From Agrobacterium tumefaciens (GTDB lineage: Bacteria > Pseudomonadota > Alphaproteobacteria > Rhizobiales > Rhizobiaceae): a stretch of DNA of 64,000 bases. Where the stretch lies: the NCBI RefSeq assembly GCF_013318015.2, contig NZ_CP115841.1, positions 1,550,001 to 1,614,000 of the forward strand, read 5' to 3'. This document shows, in pieces, positions 28,258 through 35,272 of the stretch (position 1 is the first letter of the stretch; each line of letters starts with the position of its first letter). The notes under the pieces are model-generated. The model ran no database searches. It was not told where the DNA came from and saw only the letters and a list, made by a program, of their open reading frames with translations. The translations under genes and the position numbers were made by a program.

Positions 28258-28452
28258 ATGATGTGGAATCTTGAAAAACTTGAGCAAGAGCGACTTGATC
28301 TGATCGAGGTCATTACTGCCCTGCGCCACACTGAACGCTTGTCGACAGCGGATCGCACCTCGATCTTTGAGAAAATTACGGCGCATATGGTGAGGTTAAG
28401 CGAGCTCGACGCAGAGAAAATGCGGATTCAGTCGGCCTTGGAGGCGAGCTGA
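28258..28452 (+). CDS. Small coiled-coil hypothetical protein
   Basis: A 64-residue, charged, all-helical protein (MMWNLEKLEQERLDLIEVIT... LSELDAEKMRIQSALEAS) with leucine-rich heptads over most of its length, so it probably forms a coiled-coil hairpin or dimer. A GAGGAA ribosome-binding site precedes two adjacent ATG codons. No known domain was recognised. It ends 69 bp before tRNA-Gly, which is on the other strand. Confidence 0.65.
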   Translation: MMWNLEKLEQERLDLIEVITALRHTERLSTADRTSIFEKITAHMVRLSELDAEKMRIQSALEAS

Positions 28453-28521
28453 AAACAGCCAACGCTGATTGGAGGCTGCACATCGGCGCGAGGCAAAATT
28501 ATCGATCTTTTTGAGAAGTTT

Positions 28522-28595
28522 TGGAGCGGGTAGCGGGAATCGAACCCGCGTATTCAGCTTGGAAGGCTGCTGCTCTACCATTGAGCTATACCCGC
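28522..28595 (-). tRNA. tRNA-Gly (UCC)
   Basis: A 74-nt cloverleaf on the minus strand. GCGGGTA pairs with TACCCGC, the anticodon loop is CTTCCAA (anticodon TCC), the T loop is GTTCGAT and the CCA end is encoded. It lies 26 bp downstream of tRNA-Tyr, probably in one transcript. Confidence 0.98.
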
Positions 28596-28621
28596 GGTGG
28601 TGATTTTGATCCTGCGCAGAA

Positions 28622-28706
28622 TGGTGGAGGGAGTTGGATTTGAACCAACGTAGGCGTAGCCAACGGATTTACAGTCCGTCCCCTTTAACCACTCGGGCAT
28701 CCCTCC
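28622..28706 (-). tRNA. tRNA-Tyr (GUA)
   Basis: An 85-nt tRNA with the long variable arm typical of tyrosine tRNA. GGAGGGA pairs with TCCCTCC, the anticodon is GTA (in ACTGTAAAT), the T loop is GTTCAAA and CCA is encoded. It precedes tRNA-Gly and is divergent from rlmB. Confidence 0.98.
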
Positions 28707-28915
28707 AGCTATCTGCTAGGATCGAGCAACCAAGCTCTTCAGATTTCTCTCCGGCGAAGCGCCGTTGCGTCGTCTGTGGCGCGTATATGACGGCCTCGTT
28801 CGCTTCTGTCAACACGCCGTTTCACGAATTTTCGGGAAAAAATTCAAACCTCTTTGCAGGCCTGTGGATTATCGCGGGGGCTGGTGTGCGTCGCGTCCCG
28901 GAGATATAAGGCGCC

Positions 28916-29803
28916 ATGAGCAAAGACGATCCAAACGACAAATCCACCCGCGACACGCACTACGCCACCCTGCGCCGTGCCGTGCGCGATGCCAAACGCG
29001 AGAGGGGCGAAATTCCGACCCCGCAGCAGCCGAAGCGCCGGAATCGTGGCGCGGAAGACTGGAAGCCGCCGCAGCTTGCGCCGGATCAGGTCCACCTTTA
29101 CGGCCTGCATACCGTGCGTGCGGCGCTTTCCAATCGCGAACGGCAACTCATCAAGCTGTCGGTTACCCTGAATGCCTTTGCGCGTCTGGATATCGGCGAA
29201 GCGGATGCGCAGCCCTTCCCGGTAGAGATTGTCTCACCGCAGGATATCGACAAGGTGCTCGGCCCCGAGGCGATCCATCAAGGCGTGATGCTGGAAACCA
29301 GGCCGCTTCCGGTCAAGAAACTCGACGCGCTGAAGAAAAGCCCGTTGATCCTCGTGCTCGATCAGGTTACCGACCCGCACAATGTCGGCGCCATCATGCG
29401 CTCGGCGGTCGCCTTCAACGCCGGCGCCGTCATCACCACCATTCGCCATAGCCCGACGGAGTCAGGCGTGCTTGCGAAGTCTGCGTCCGGCGCACTGGAA
29501 CTCATTCCCTATATCCAGATCACCAACCTTGCCGATACATTGGGCGAGCTGCACAAGCTTGGCTTCTTCTCGGTCGGTCTGGATTCGGAAGGCCCCGCCC
29601 CCATCGAGCAAACCTTCACCGGCGCAAAGATCGCCCTGGTGCTGGGAGCCGAAGGCAAGGGGCTACGCCAGAAGACCCGCGAAACCGTTTCGGCGCTCGC
29701 CCGTCTCGATATGCCGGGCGAGATCAAATCGCTCAACGTATCGAATGCGGCAGCCATCGCCCTTTATGCAACGCAGCAATTTCTGGGCAAAGCGTCGTCC
29801 TGA
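28916..29803 (+). CDS. rlmB: 23S rRNA (guanosine-2'-O-)-methyltransferase, RlmB/SpoU family
   Basis: A 295-residue SPOUT-fold enzyme that in the RlmB family uses S-adenosylmethionine to methylate G2251 in the P-loop of 23S rRNA. The N-terminal 60 residues are a charged, disordered extension. The L30e-like substrate-binding domain (HLYGLHTVRAAL...) follows. The knot domain has motif 1 (LDQVTDPHNVGAIMRSA, near residue 145), motif 2 (LVLGAEGKGL, near 243) and motif 3 (SLNVSNAAAIALY, near 275). It is divergent from tRNA-Tyr, a fitting neighbour. Confidence 0.9.
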   Translation: MSKDDPNDKSTRDTHYATLRRAVRDAKRERGEIPTPQQPKRRNRGAEDWKPPQLAPDQVHLYGLHTVRAALSNRERQLIKLSVTLNAFARLDIGEADAQPFPVEIVSPQDIDKVLGPEAIHQGVMLETRPLPVKKLDALKKSPLILVLDQVTDPHNVGAIMRSAVAFNAGAVITTIRHSPTESGVLAKSASGALELIPYIQITNLADTLGELHKLGFFSVGLDSEGPAPIEQTFTGAKIALVLGAEGKGLRQKTRETVSALARLDMPGEIKSLNVSNAAAIALYATQQFLGKASS

Positions 29804-29814
29804 CGCTTACCCTT

Positions 29815-29866
29815 CCTTGCGAAATCACAAAGCGCAACGCATGCTGCGCCTTTGACATTCGCAAGG
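29815..29866 (+). terminator. Imperfect long hairpin after rlmB
   Basis: CCTTGCGAA at one end pairs with TTCGCAAGG at the other, with an inner AAAGCGCA/TGCGCCTTT stem. It fills the rlmB-thioesterase gap and ends just before the next ribosome-binding site. No T-run follows, so termination is possible but unproven. Confidence 0.45.
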
Positions 29867-29879
29867 AGCAAATCTCGAC

Positions 29880-30272
29880 ATGACCGACCTGCCCATCAAA
29901 CCGACCGGCGAGCTGACACTGCGGACGCTCGCAATGCCGGCCGACGCCAATCCGGCCGGTGATATTTTCGGCGGCTGGGTCATGTCCCAGATGGACTTGG
30001 CCAGCGGCATCCGCGCCGCGGAGCGGTCTCGCTGTCGCGTCGTCACTGCGGCGGTAAAGGAAATGGCTTTCGAGTTGCCGGTGAAGATCGGCGACACGCT
30101 GTCTATCTACACCGATATCGCCCGGCTCGGCCGCACCTCCATCACGCTGACGGTTGAGGCCTGGGCGCAGCGCTCCCGTTACGACAAGCTGGAAAAAGTC
30201 ACTGCCGGAACCTTCATTATGGTGGCGATGGACGAAAATGGGCAGCCGACGCCCATCCCTCCGGCGGAGTAG
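29880..30272 (+). CDS. Acyl-CoA thioesterase, YciA-like hotdog fold
   Basis: A 130-residue single hotdog-domain protein, likely a cytosolic acyl-CoA hydrolase assembling as a hexamer. The family signature PAGDIFGGWVMSQMDLA (near residues 25-41) includes the catalytic aspartate on the hotdog helix. VTAAVKEMAFELPVKIGD and the terminal TFIMVAMDENG match the fold. The natural chain length cannot be told. The next gene begins 6 bp after the stop, so the two form an operon. Confidence 0.9.
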   Translation: MTDLPIKPTGELTLRTLAMPADANPAGDIFGGWVMSQMDLASGIRAAERSRCRVVTAAVKEMAFELPVKIGDTLSIYTDIARLGRTSITLTVEAWAQRSRYDKLEKVTAGTFIMVAMDENGQPTPIPPAE

Positions 30273-30278
30273 GATGCG

Positions 30279-30872
30279 ATGGAGGCCGCCGTCAACGCCG
30301 CGGAAGCCTATGCGCATATCCGCGCCGTCATGGGCATGGTGGTTGGCCTCAGCCTCGCCCGCTTGCTGACCGGCCTTGCCGGTTTCGTGCAGCATCCCAA
30401 GAAGGAGCGCATCTATCCCTTGCATATCGGCTGGGTGGCGTTCCTGTTTCTGATGCTCGTGCATTTCTGGTGGTGGGAACACCGGCTTTCCGCCACCAGC
30501 CACGTCCTCGGCTTCGGCGCGTTCCTGTTCCTCATCCTGTTCTGCTCGCTGTTCTATTTCCTGTGCGTGTTGCTGTTCCCCTCAGACATGAAGGAATACA
30601 AGGGATACGAGGACTATTTCTTTTCCCGTAAAAGCTGGTTCTTTGCGTTTCTAGCCGCACTTTTCGTCACGGATATCGGCGATACGCTGCTGAAGGGACA
30701 GGACTACCTCTCCTCGCTGGGCGCTGAATATCTCATCCGCACCGCTATTTACGTCGTTCTGTTCACACTGGCGGCTTTCATCGGCAACCGACGCTTTCAC
30801 AGGTTTCTCGTCATTTTCGCCCTGATTTATCAGGCAGTCTGGATATTCCGGACCTACGACCTGCTGGCCTGA
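30279..30872 (+). CDS. Multi-span integral membrane protein of unknown function
   Basis: 197 residues with about six hydrophobic helices: near residues 13-32, 47-64, 77-98, 118-135, 152-170 and 173-190. They are rich in Phe, Leu and Trp (VHFWWWEH, FSRKSWFFAFLAALFV). No family is recognised. It starts 6 bp after the thioesterase stop with GGAG upstream, so it is cotranscribed with it; a lipid-related role would only be a guess from that context. Confidence 0.75.
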   Translation: MEAAVNAAEAYAHIRAVMGMVVGLSLARLLTGLAGFVQHPKKERIYPLHIGWVAFLFLMLVHFWWWEHRLSATSHVLGFGAFLFLILFCSLFYFLCVLLFPSDMKEYKGYEDYFFSRKSWFFAFLAALFVTDIGDTLLKGQDYLSSLGAEYLIRTAIYVVLFTLAAFIGNRRFHRFLVIFALIYQAVWIFRTYDLLA

Positions 30873-30971
30873 ACATTCCCATCCCGAGGTCGGGTGATAA
30901 TTGAAAACAGGCCTCGTCTTTCGCCATCGTGTCGCGGTGACACGGCCCGATAAATATGGCATTTCGCTGCA

Positions 30972-31388
30972 ATGGGATTCATTCGCAGGATAATGCAGGA
31001 CAGAAGTTCGGCTGGCGCCATCGCCACGCTGGCGGTCCTGCTTTTTCTCCTGCAAGGGCTCGTGAATGGCCTGACAAGCGGCAATATGGCCTCAGCCGCG
31101 CTGGCGACCGGTGAGATCATCTGTTCCAGCCACATGCCCGAAGGCGGTTCGGGCAAACCGAACCCGGCCTCCAACCCTGCGGGCAAGCTCGCCGACAATT
31201 GCTGCGGCACGCTCTGCCGTCTGGCCTCCGTTACCATCGCCGCTCTTCCCGTTACTCCCGTGGAGCCTGCGGACGGGATCGTCCGGGTCGTCGAAGTCGA
31301 CTTTCTCGACCGCGACACGGTATTGCCGCCGCCGCCACCCAATCTGGAATCGCGCCCACGCGCACCGCCTCCCTCTCTGCAAATGTAA
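30972..31388 (+). CDS. DUF2946-like Cys/His-containing membrane-anchored protein
   Basis: 138 residues. An N-terminal hydrophobic anchor (ATLAVLLFLLQGLVNGL) is followed by a periplasmic-type segment with CSSHMPEGG and DNCCGTLCR, a Cys/His pattern suited to metal binding, and a proline-rich tail. An ATG at codon 8 (30993) has a better ribosome-binding site (AGGA) than the first ATG. It resembles DUF2946 proteins, which often accompany metal-uptake genes, and stands 48 bp upstream of a PepSY protein. Confidence 0.65.
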   Translation: MGFIRRIMQDRSSAGAIATLAVLLFLLQGLVNGLTSGNMASAALATGEIICSSHMPEGGSGKPNPASNPAGKLADNCCGTLCRLASVTIAALPVTPVEPADGIVRVVEVDFLDRDTVLPPPPPNLESRPRAPPPSLQM

Positions 31389-31436
31389 AGAGCGATCCGG
31401 CCCTGCCGGAAAATCAACTTTTCTGCGGAGACATCC

Positions 31437-32801
31437 ATGTCCGTTACGACCTCTTTCGAGGGCGAGCGCGCGCCTGCGCAATCCTCGTCCGTCAACCTGT
31501 ACCGCGCCGTATGGCGCTGGCACTTCTACGCTGGCCTTTTTGTACTGCCCTTTCTGATATCGCTGGCCGTCACCGGTGCGCTCTATCTGTTCCGGGACGA
31601 ATTCGACAATTTCATTCATTCGGACCTGAAGCGCATCGAAGTGGCGCAGAACGTGCCGAAAGCACTCCCCTCCGATATTCTCGCCGCAGCCGTTGCGGCC
31701 GTTCCCGGCACTGCGGTGAAATACACCACGCCAGGCGATCCGGGTGCCTCGACGGAAATTACCGTCAGGACGGCCGAAGGGAAACGCGCCGTCTACGTCA
31801 ACACCTATACCGGGCAGGTTGCCGGTTCACTGCCAGATCGCGGCACCATCATGTGGACGATCCGCTACATCCACAGCCTGAAATATTTCGGTACCTATAC
31901 CCGCTATCTCATCGAGATCGCCGCCGGCTGGTCCATCCTGCTCGTCGCCACCGGCATCTATCTATGGTGGCCTAGGAAGCAGAGCGGCGGTGTCTTGACC
32001 GTGCGCGGCACGCCGAAAAAACGCGTCTTCTGGCGCGATACCCATGCCGTCACCGGCATTTTCGTCGGCTTTTTCGTCGTATTTCTCGCAGTCACCGGAA
32101 TGCCCTGGTCGGGCGTGTGGGGCGCCAAGGTCAACGAATGGGCAAATGGCAGCAATTTCGGATATCCGGCAGGCGTGCGGACCGATGTTCCAATGTCCGG
32201 CGAACATCTCGATCACATGGCCAAGACCAGCTGGTCACTGGAGCAGGCGAAAATCCCGGAATCCTCCGCATCCGCCACCGGGCAACCAATCGGAATAGAT
32301 GCGGCCATCGCGCGTTTCGACGGGCTCGGTCTTGCCCCTGGTTATACCGTCGTGCTGCCGACCAAATCGACAGGCGTCTATAGCGGCTCCGTCTATCCCG
32401 ACGACCTTTCAAAGCAGCGCGTCGTCCATCTCGATCAATATAGCGGCAAACCGCTGATCGACATGAGCTATTCCGACTACGGTCCGCTTGGAAAGGCGCT
32501 GGAATGGGGGATCAACGTGCATATGGGCCAACAATTCGGCCTCGCCAACCAGATCGTGTTGCTGGCAGCCTGTGTCGGCATCGTCCTGCTTGCCGTCTCC
32601 GCCGGCATCATGTGGTGGAAACGACGCCCCAGAGGTTCACTCGGCGTGCCACCATTGCCGCAGGATAAACGCGTCTTGCGCGGCCTGCTGGCGCTGCTCG
32701 CCATCGGTGGCATCCTGTTCCCGCTGGTCGGCGCAAGCCTGCTGGTGATGCTTGTTCTGGATCTGATCGTGCAGTCCCGCGAAAAGCAACGCGCTGCCTG
32801 A
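31437..32801 (+). CDS. PepSY-associated transmembrane protein (putative iron/siderophore reductase type)
   Basis: 454 residues. The N terminus carries the PepSY_TM signature RAVWRWHFYAGLFVLPFLISLAVTGALYLFRDEF (first span about 30-52), then a periplasmic PepSY stretch, spans near 160-180 and 205-225 (TGIFVGFFVVFLAVTGMPWSGVW), a second extracytoplasmic region, and two C-terminal spans (365-390, 420-445). Family members are inner-membrane proteins often linked to ferric-siderophore reduction; that role is inferred. It forms an operon with the DUF2946-like gene. Confidence 0.87.
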   Translation: MSVTTSFEGERAPAQSSSVNLYRAVWRWHFYAGLFVLPFLISLAVTGALYLFRDEFDNFIHSDLKRIEVAQNVPKALPSDILAAAVAAVPGTAVKYTTPGDPGASTEITVRTAEGKRAVYVNTYTGQVAGSLPDRGTIMWTIRYIHSLKYFGTYTRYLIEIAAGWSILLVATGIYLWWPRKQSGGVLTVRGTPKKRVFWRDTHAVTGIFVGFFVVFLAVTGMPWSGVWGAKVNEWANGSNFGYPAGVRTDVPMSGEHLDHMAKTSWSLEQAKIPESSASATGQPIGIDAAIARFDGLGLAPGYTVVLPTKSTGVYSGSVYPDDLSKQRVVHLDQYSGKPLIDMSYSDYGPLGKALEWGINVHMGQQFGLANQIVLLAACVGIVLLAVSAGIMWWKRRPRGSLGVPPLPQDKRVLRGLLALLAIGGILFPLVGASLLVMLVLDLIVQSREKQRAA

Positions 32802-32808
32802 CAAAAAA

Positions 32809-32836
32809 CACGGCCGGGAGATATCCCCCGGCCGTG
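32809..32836 (+). terminator. Hairpin after the PepSY gene
   Basis: CACGGCCGGG pairs with CCCGGCCGTG around an 8-nt loop, 8 bp past the stop, with an A-run before it and only a weak T stretch after. It probably ends the PepSY operon. Confidence 0.7.
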
Positions 32837-32873
32837 CCCTTCTGAATTCCGGGCGGTTGGCAGAAGCTTGGCC

Positions 32874-32981
32874 TTAGAGCACGTCCTGTTTAAACAGAAT
32901 CGTTTGACGTCCTCTAACTGTTTGTTTCTACGAATTTTCCGGACGTAAAACCGCTACGCACTTTTACTGGAAATGCTCTAG
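32874..32981. repeat. Intergenic repeat element, copy 1
   Basis: About 108 bp bounded by TAGAGCA (32875-32881) and TGCTCTA (32974-32980), with an inner 12-bp palindrome CTGTTTAAACAG. Read on the minus strand from 32980, its first 50 bases resemble the start of the element at 60125-60230 (GCATTTCCA, AGCGGTTTT, CGTCCGGA shared in order). It sits between convergent genes, and its end supplies the TAG stop of the gene at 32978. Confidence 0.75.
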
Positions 32982-33454
32982 AACATCGTATTATTGTTTG
33001 CAGCCTTTTCCGGAACCGGCTGGATCACGTCCCAATGTTCGGTGATCTTGCCGTCGGTGACCCTGAAAATATCGACGATGGCGGCTCCGCGCGCACCCTC
33101 TTTATCCGTGGAATGGATGTGCAGATAAACCAGATCTCCATCCGTGGCGCTACGCACGATCCGGGATTTCGCCTGCGGGTTTTCCTTGAAGAAGCCGGTG
33201 AAATAGTCGACGAATGGCTTCTTGCCATCAGGCACCATCGGATTGTGCTGCTTGTAGCTGTCGACGATGACGGCAGCGCCCTTCGCCACCTCGTGCTTGT
33301 TGAAGACGGTGTCGTAAAAATCGATCACCAGCTTGCGGTTGGCTTCTTCCTGAACCAGATCGCGCTTGGCGGTTTCCGCCAGAACGGGCGCGGCCATCAG
33401 CGCGGGCGCGAGGGCAAGAGCAGCGATGGCAAGACGACGTGTCATGAAATTCAT
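32978..33454 (-). CDS. Secreted SnoaL-like (NTF2-fold) protein
   Basis: 158 residues with a signal peptide (MNFMTRRLAIAALALAPALM, cleavage near VLA at 26). The mature part is a SnoaL/NTF2-like fold: NRKLVIDFYDTVFNKHEV, QHNPMVPDGKKPFVDYFTGFF and IVDIFRVTDGKITEHWDVIQPVP. Family members are often described as predicted SnoaL-like aldol-condensation proteins, without proven activity. The TAG stop (complement of 32978-32980) lies inside a repeat element. The next gene upstream (33467) is on the same strand, 12 bp away, so they are an operon. Confidence 0.85.
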   Translation of the reverse strand: MNFMTRRLAIAALALAPALMAAPVLAETAKRDLVQEEANRKLVIDFYDTVFNKHEVAKGAAVIVDSYKQHNPMVPDGKKPFVDYFTGFFKENPQAKSRIVRSATDGDLVYLHIHSTDKEGARGAAIVDIFRVTDGKITEHWDVIQPVPEKAANNNTMF

Positions 33455-33466
33455 GGATGAGACCTC

Positions 33467-34078
33467 TCAGTAACCGACGGTGAAACGCTGGCGAGAATGC
33501 TGCGGCTTTTCGATTTCATCGACAAGAGCGATGGCGTAGTCCTCGAAAGAAATGCGGCTGCCAGCTTCGTTGCTCAAAAGGCTGTCCTTGCCGATACGGA
33601 ATTTGCCCGTTCTTTCCCCCGGCACAAATTCGGCCGATGGCGACAGGAAGGTCCAGTCGAGCTGCTTTTCCCCTTTCAGACGGTCCAGAAACTCCGCTCC
33701 CTTGGTCGCCTCTGCCTTGTAGGCGGCCGGGAAGTCCGGCAGGTCAACCACGCGCTGGCCTGGCGCAATTTCAAGGCTGCCAGCGCCACCCACGACGAGA
33801 TAACGGGAAACGCCCGAGGCACGGACGGCCTCGATCAGCGTCACCGGATCGCTCGCAGTGAAGTGCACGGCGCTGATCACGGTATCGTGACCCTTAAGCA
33901 GTTCCGAAAGCCCTGCCTGATCGAAGACATCGCCCTTTTTTGCCACTACGTTCGGGAGGCTGGCGATCTTTTCAGGGTTGCGGGCGATCGCCGTCACCTG
34001 GTGCCCCCGGTCGGAAAGTTCCTTCAGAATACGGGATCCGGCATTGCCGGAGGCTCCGATGAGCGCGATTTTAGCCAT
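33467..34078 (-). CDS. NAD(P)-binding protein, NmrA/SDR-atypical type
   Basis: 203 residues. I start at the ATG at 34076-34078 (MAKIALIGASGNAGSRILKEL), with the GxxGxxG nucleotide-binding loop at residues 8-14; an ATG seven codons upstream is possible. The rest fits a small Rossmann protein (GDVFDQAGLSELLKGHDTVISAV, VVGGAGSLE) of the type often called NAD(P)-dependent oxidoreductase or quinone reductase-like. The substrate is unknown. It is divergent from the HxlR regulator, which probably controls it and the SnoaL gene behind it. Confidence 0.87.
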   Translation of the reverse strand: MAKIALIGASGNAGSRILKELSDRGHQVTAIARNPEKIASLPNVVAKKGDVFDQAGLSELLKGHDTVISAVHFTASDPVTLIEAVRASGVSRYLVVGGAGSLEIAPGQRVVDLPDFPAAYKAEATKGAEFLDRLKGEKQLDWTFLSPSAEFVPGERTGKFRIGKDSLLSNEAGSRISFEDYAIALVDEIEKPQHSRQRFTVGY

Positions 34079-34106
34079 GACTTTTTCCTTTATGGGCATC
34101 GTTGTA

Positions 34107-34123
34107 GGTCTAGATAATAGACC
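34107..34123. promoter_or_regulatory. Candidate HxlR operator
   Basis: A perfect inverted repeat GGTCTA, 5-nt spacer, TAGACC in the divergent gap, 29 bp upstream of the NAD(P)-binding gene's ATG. HxlR proteins bind such dyads beside the gene they control. Confidence 0.55.
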
Positions 34124-34214
34124 GCTAGGGGAAGCTATGGTATCGCAGCCCCGGCTGCAAGAAGTCAGCCGACGCTGATCAGGTCACACGGCGATGACCT
34201 GAAAGGGCACGAAA

Positions 34215-34616
34215 ATGGAAAGAGCAGGGAAAATGCCGGATACGCAAACCAAGGAAATCTTCGCCTTCGACCAGCCCTGCCCCATCCGCGACGTGCTGGA
34301 TCGCATCGGCGATCAATGGAGCCTGCTGGTTCTGGAAGCGCTTCAGGGCGGGGTGCTGCGTTTCAACGAACTGAACCGCAAGATCGACGATATTTCCAAA
34401 CAGATGTTGTCACGCACGCTGAAACGGCTTGAGGAAGACGGTTTCATTCGCCGCACGCTCTATGCGCAGGTGCCGCCGCGCGTGGAATACGAACTGACCA
34501 ATCTCGGCCGTTCGTTTCTGGTGCCGATGCAATTGCTGGTGCAGTGGGCGGACGAGAACCACGTCCGCATTTGTACGGCGCGGTTGGACTATGCCAATGG
34601 TGGAACGGGATCGTAA
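34215..34616 (+). CDS. HxlR-family transcriptional regulator
   Basis: 133 residues with the HxlR winged helix: CPIRDVLDRIGDQWSLLVLEAL (near 20-41), GVLRFNELNRKIDDISKQMLSRTLKRLEEDGFI and the wing RTLYAQVPPRVEYELTNLG. Cys21 sits where redox-sensing HxlR proteins such as YodB and HypR have a conserved cysteine, so thiol or quinone sensing is plausible. The ATG at 34233 (MPDTQTKE) is an alternative start. It is divergent from an NAD(P)-binding protein, a common pairing. Confidence 0.9.
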   Translation: MERAGKMPDTQTKEIFAFDQPCPIRDVLDRIGDQWSLLVLEALQGGVLRFNELNRKIDDISKQMLSRTLKRLEEDGFIRRTLYAQVPPRVEYELTNLGRSFLVPMQLLVQWADENHVRICTARLDYANGGTGS

Positions 34617-34677
34617 CACCGTTCCTCGTGCCGTGGCGAAACCTGTCCGCCACGGCAATAGAAAGGCACTATGGCAA

Positions 34678-35031
34678 TCAGGAGCGGAAGATGAAGGAAG
34701 CGCCGAAAGCGATGAGCGCAAAACCGATCACGTGGTTGATCGTGATGCTTTCCTTCAGCCAGAAGACCGAGAACAGCGCAAAGACCGCAAGCGTGATAAC
34801 TTCCTGAATGGTCTTGAGCTGCGCGGTCGAATAGACCTCCGATCCCATGCGGTTCGCGGGGACTGCGAGCATGTATTCGAAGAAAGCGATGCCCCAGCTT
34901 GCAACAATCGCAAGGAAGAGTGCGCTGCCCTTGTGCTTGAGATGCCCATACCAGGCGAAAGTCATGAAAACATTGGAGACGATGAGCATCAGGACAGGCC
35001 AGATGTGGGCAGGGCTGATCGAGAACGGCAT
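34678..35031 (-). CDS. DMT-like small membrane protein (DUF486)
   Basis: 117 residues with four membrane spans (about 10-28, 36-54, 75-92, 98-116). The pattern PVLMLIVSNVFMTFAWYGHLK at the start and IQEVITLAVFALFSVFWLKESI..HVIGFALIAFGASFIF at the end is that of DUF486, a four-span relative of drug/metabolite transporters. Transport activity is unproven. It converges with the HxlR gene across a 61-bp gap. Confidence 0.88.
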   Translation of the reverse strand: MPFSISPAHIWPVLMLIVSNVFMTFAWYGHLKHKGSALFLAIVASWGIAFFEYMLAVPANRMGSEVYSTAQLKTIQEVITLAVFALFSVFWLKESITINHVIGFALIAFGASFIFRS

Positions 35032-35272
35032 GATTGTTCCTGAATGAAGAAGGGAGGGATGTCACGAAAGGCAGTTTGAAAACGCAACCGTCATTTTTGT
35101 CTTTGCTTTAACTTACCGCCGTATGAAACGGAACCGGTTTCTATCAAAGCGTATTCGGCCGCTATGCAACGTATCCGGCCAAATTTTGTTCCCCGCGCTT
35201 CGTTTCCTTTTTGTACTCATTTTTTCTTGGCCTCCCCTTCCCTTTGCGCGTGACTCCCTCCATATTTCGCGC

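Noticed and set aside
35032..35272. LexA/SOS box before uvrB
   Set aside because: I looked for the alphaproteobacterial GTTC-N7-GTTC pattern. Only single GTTC or GAAC half sites with wrong spacing are present.
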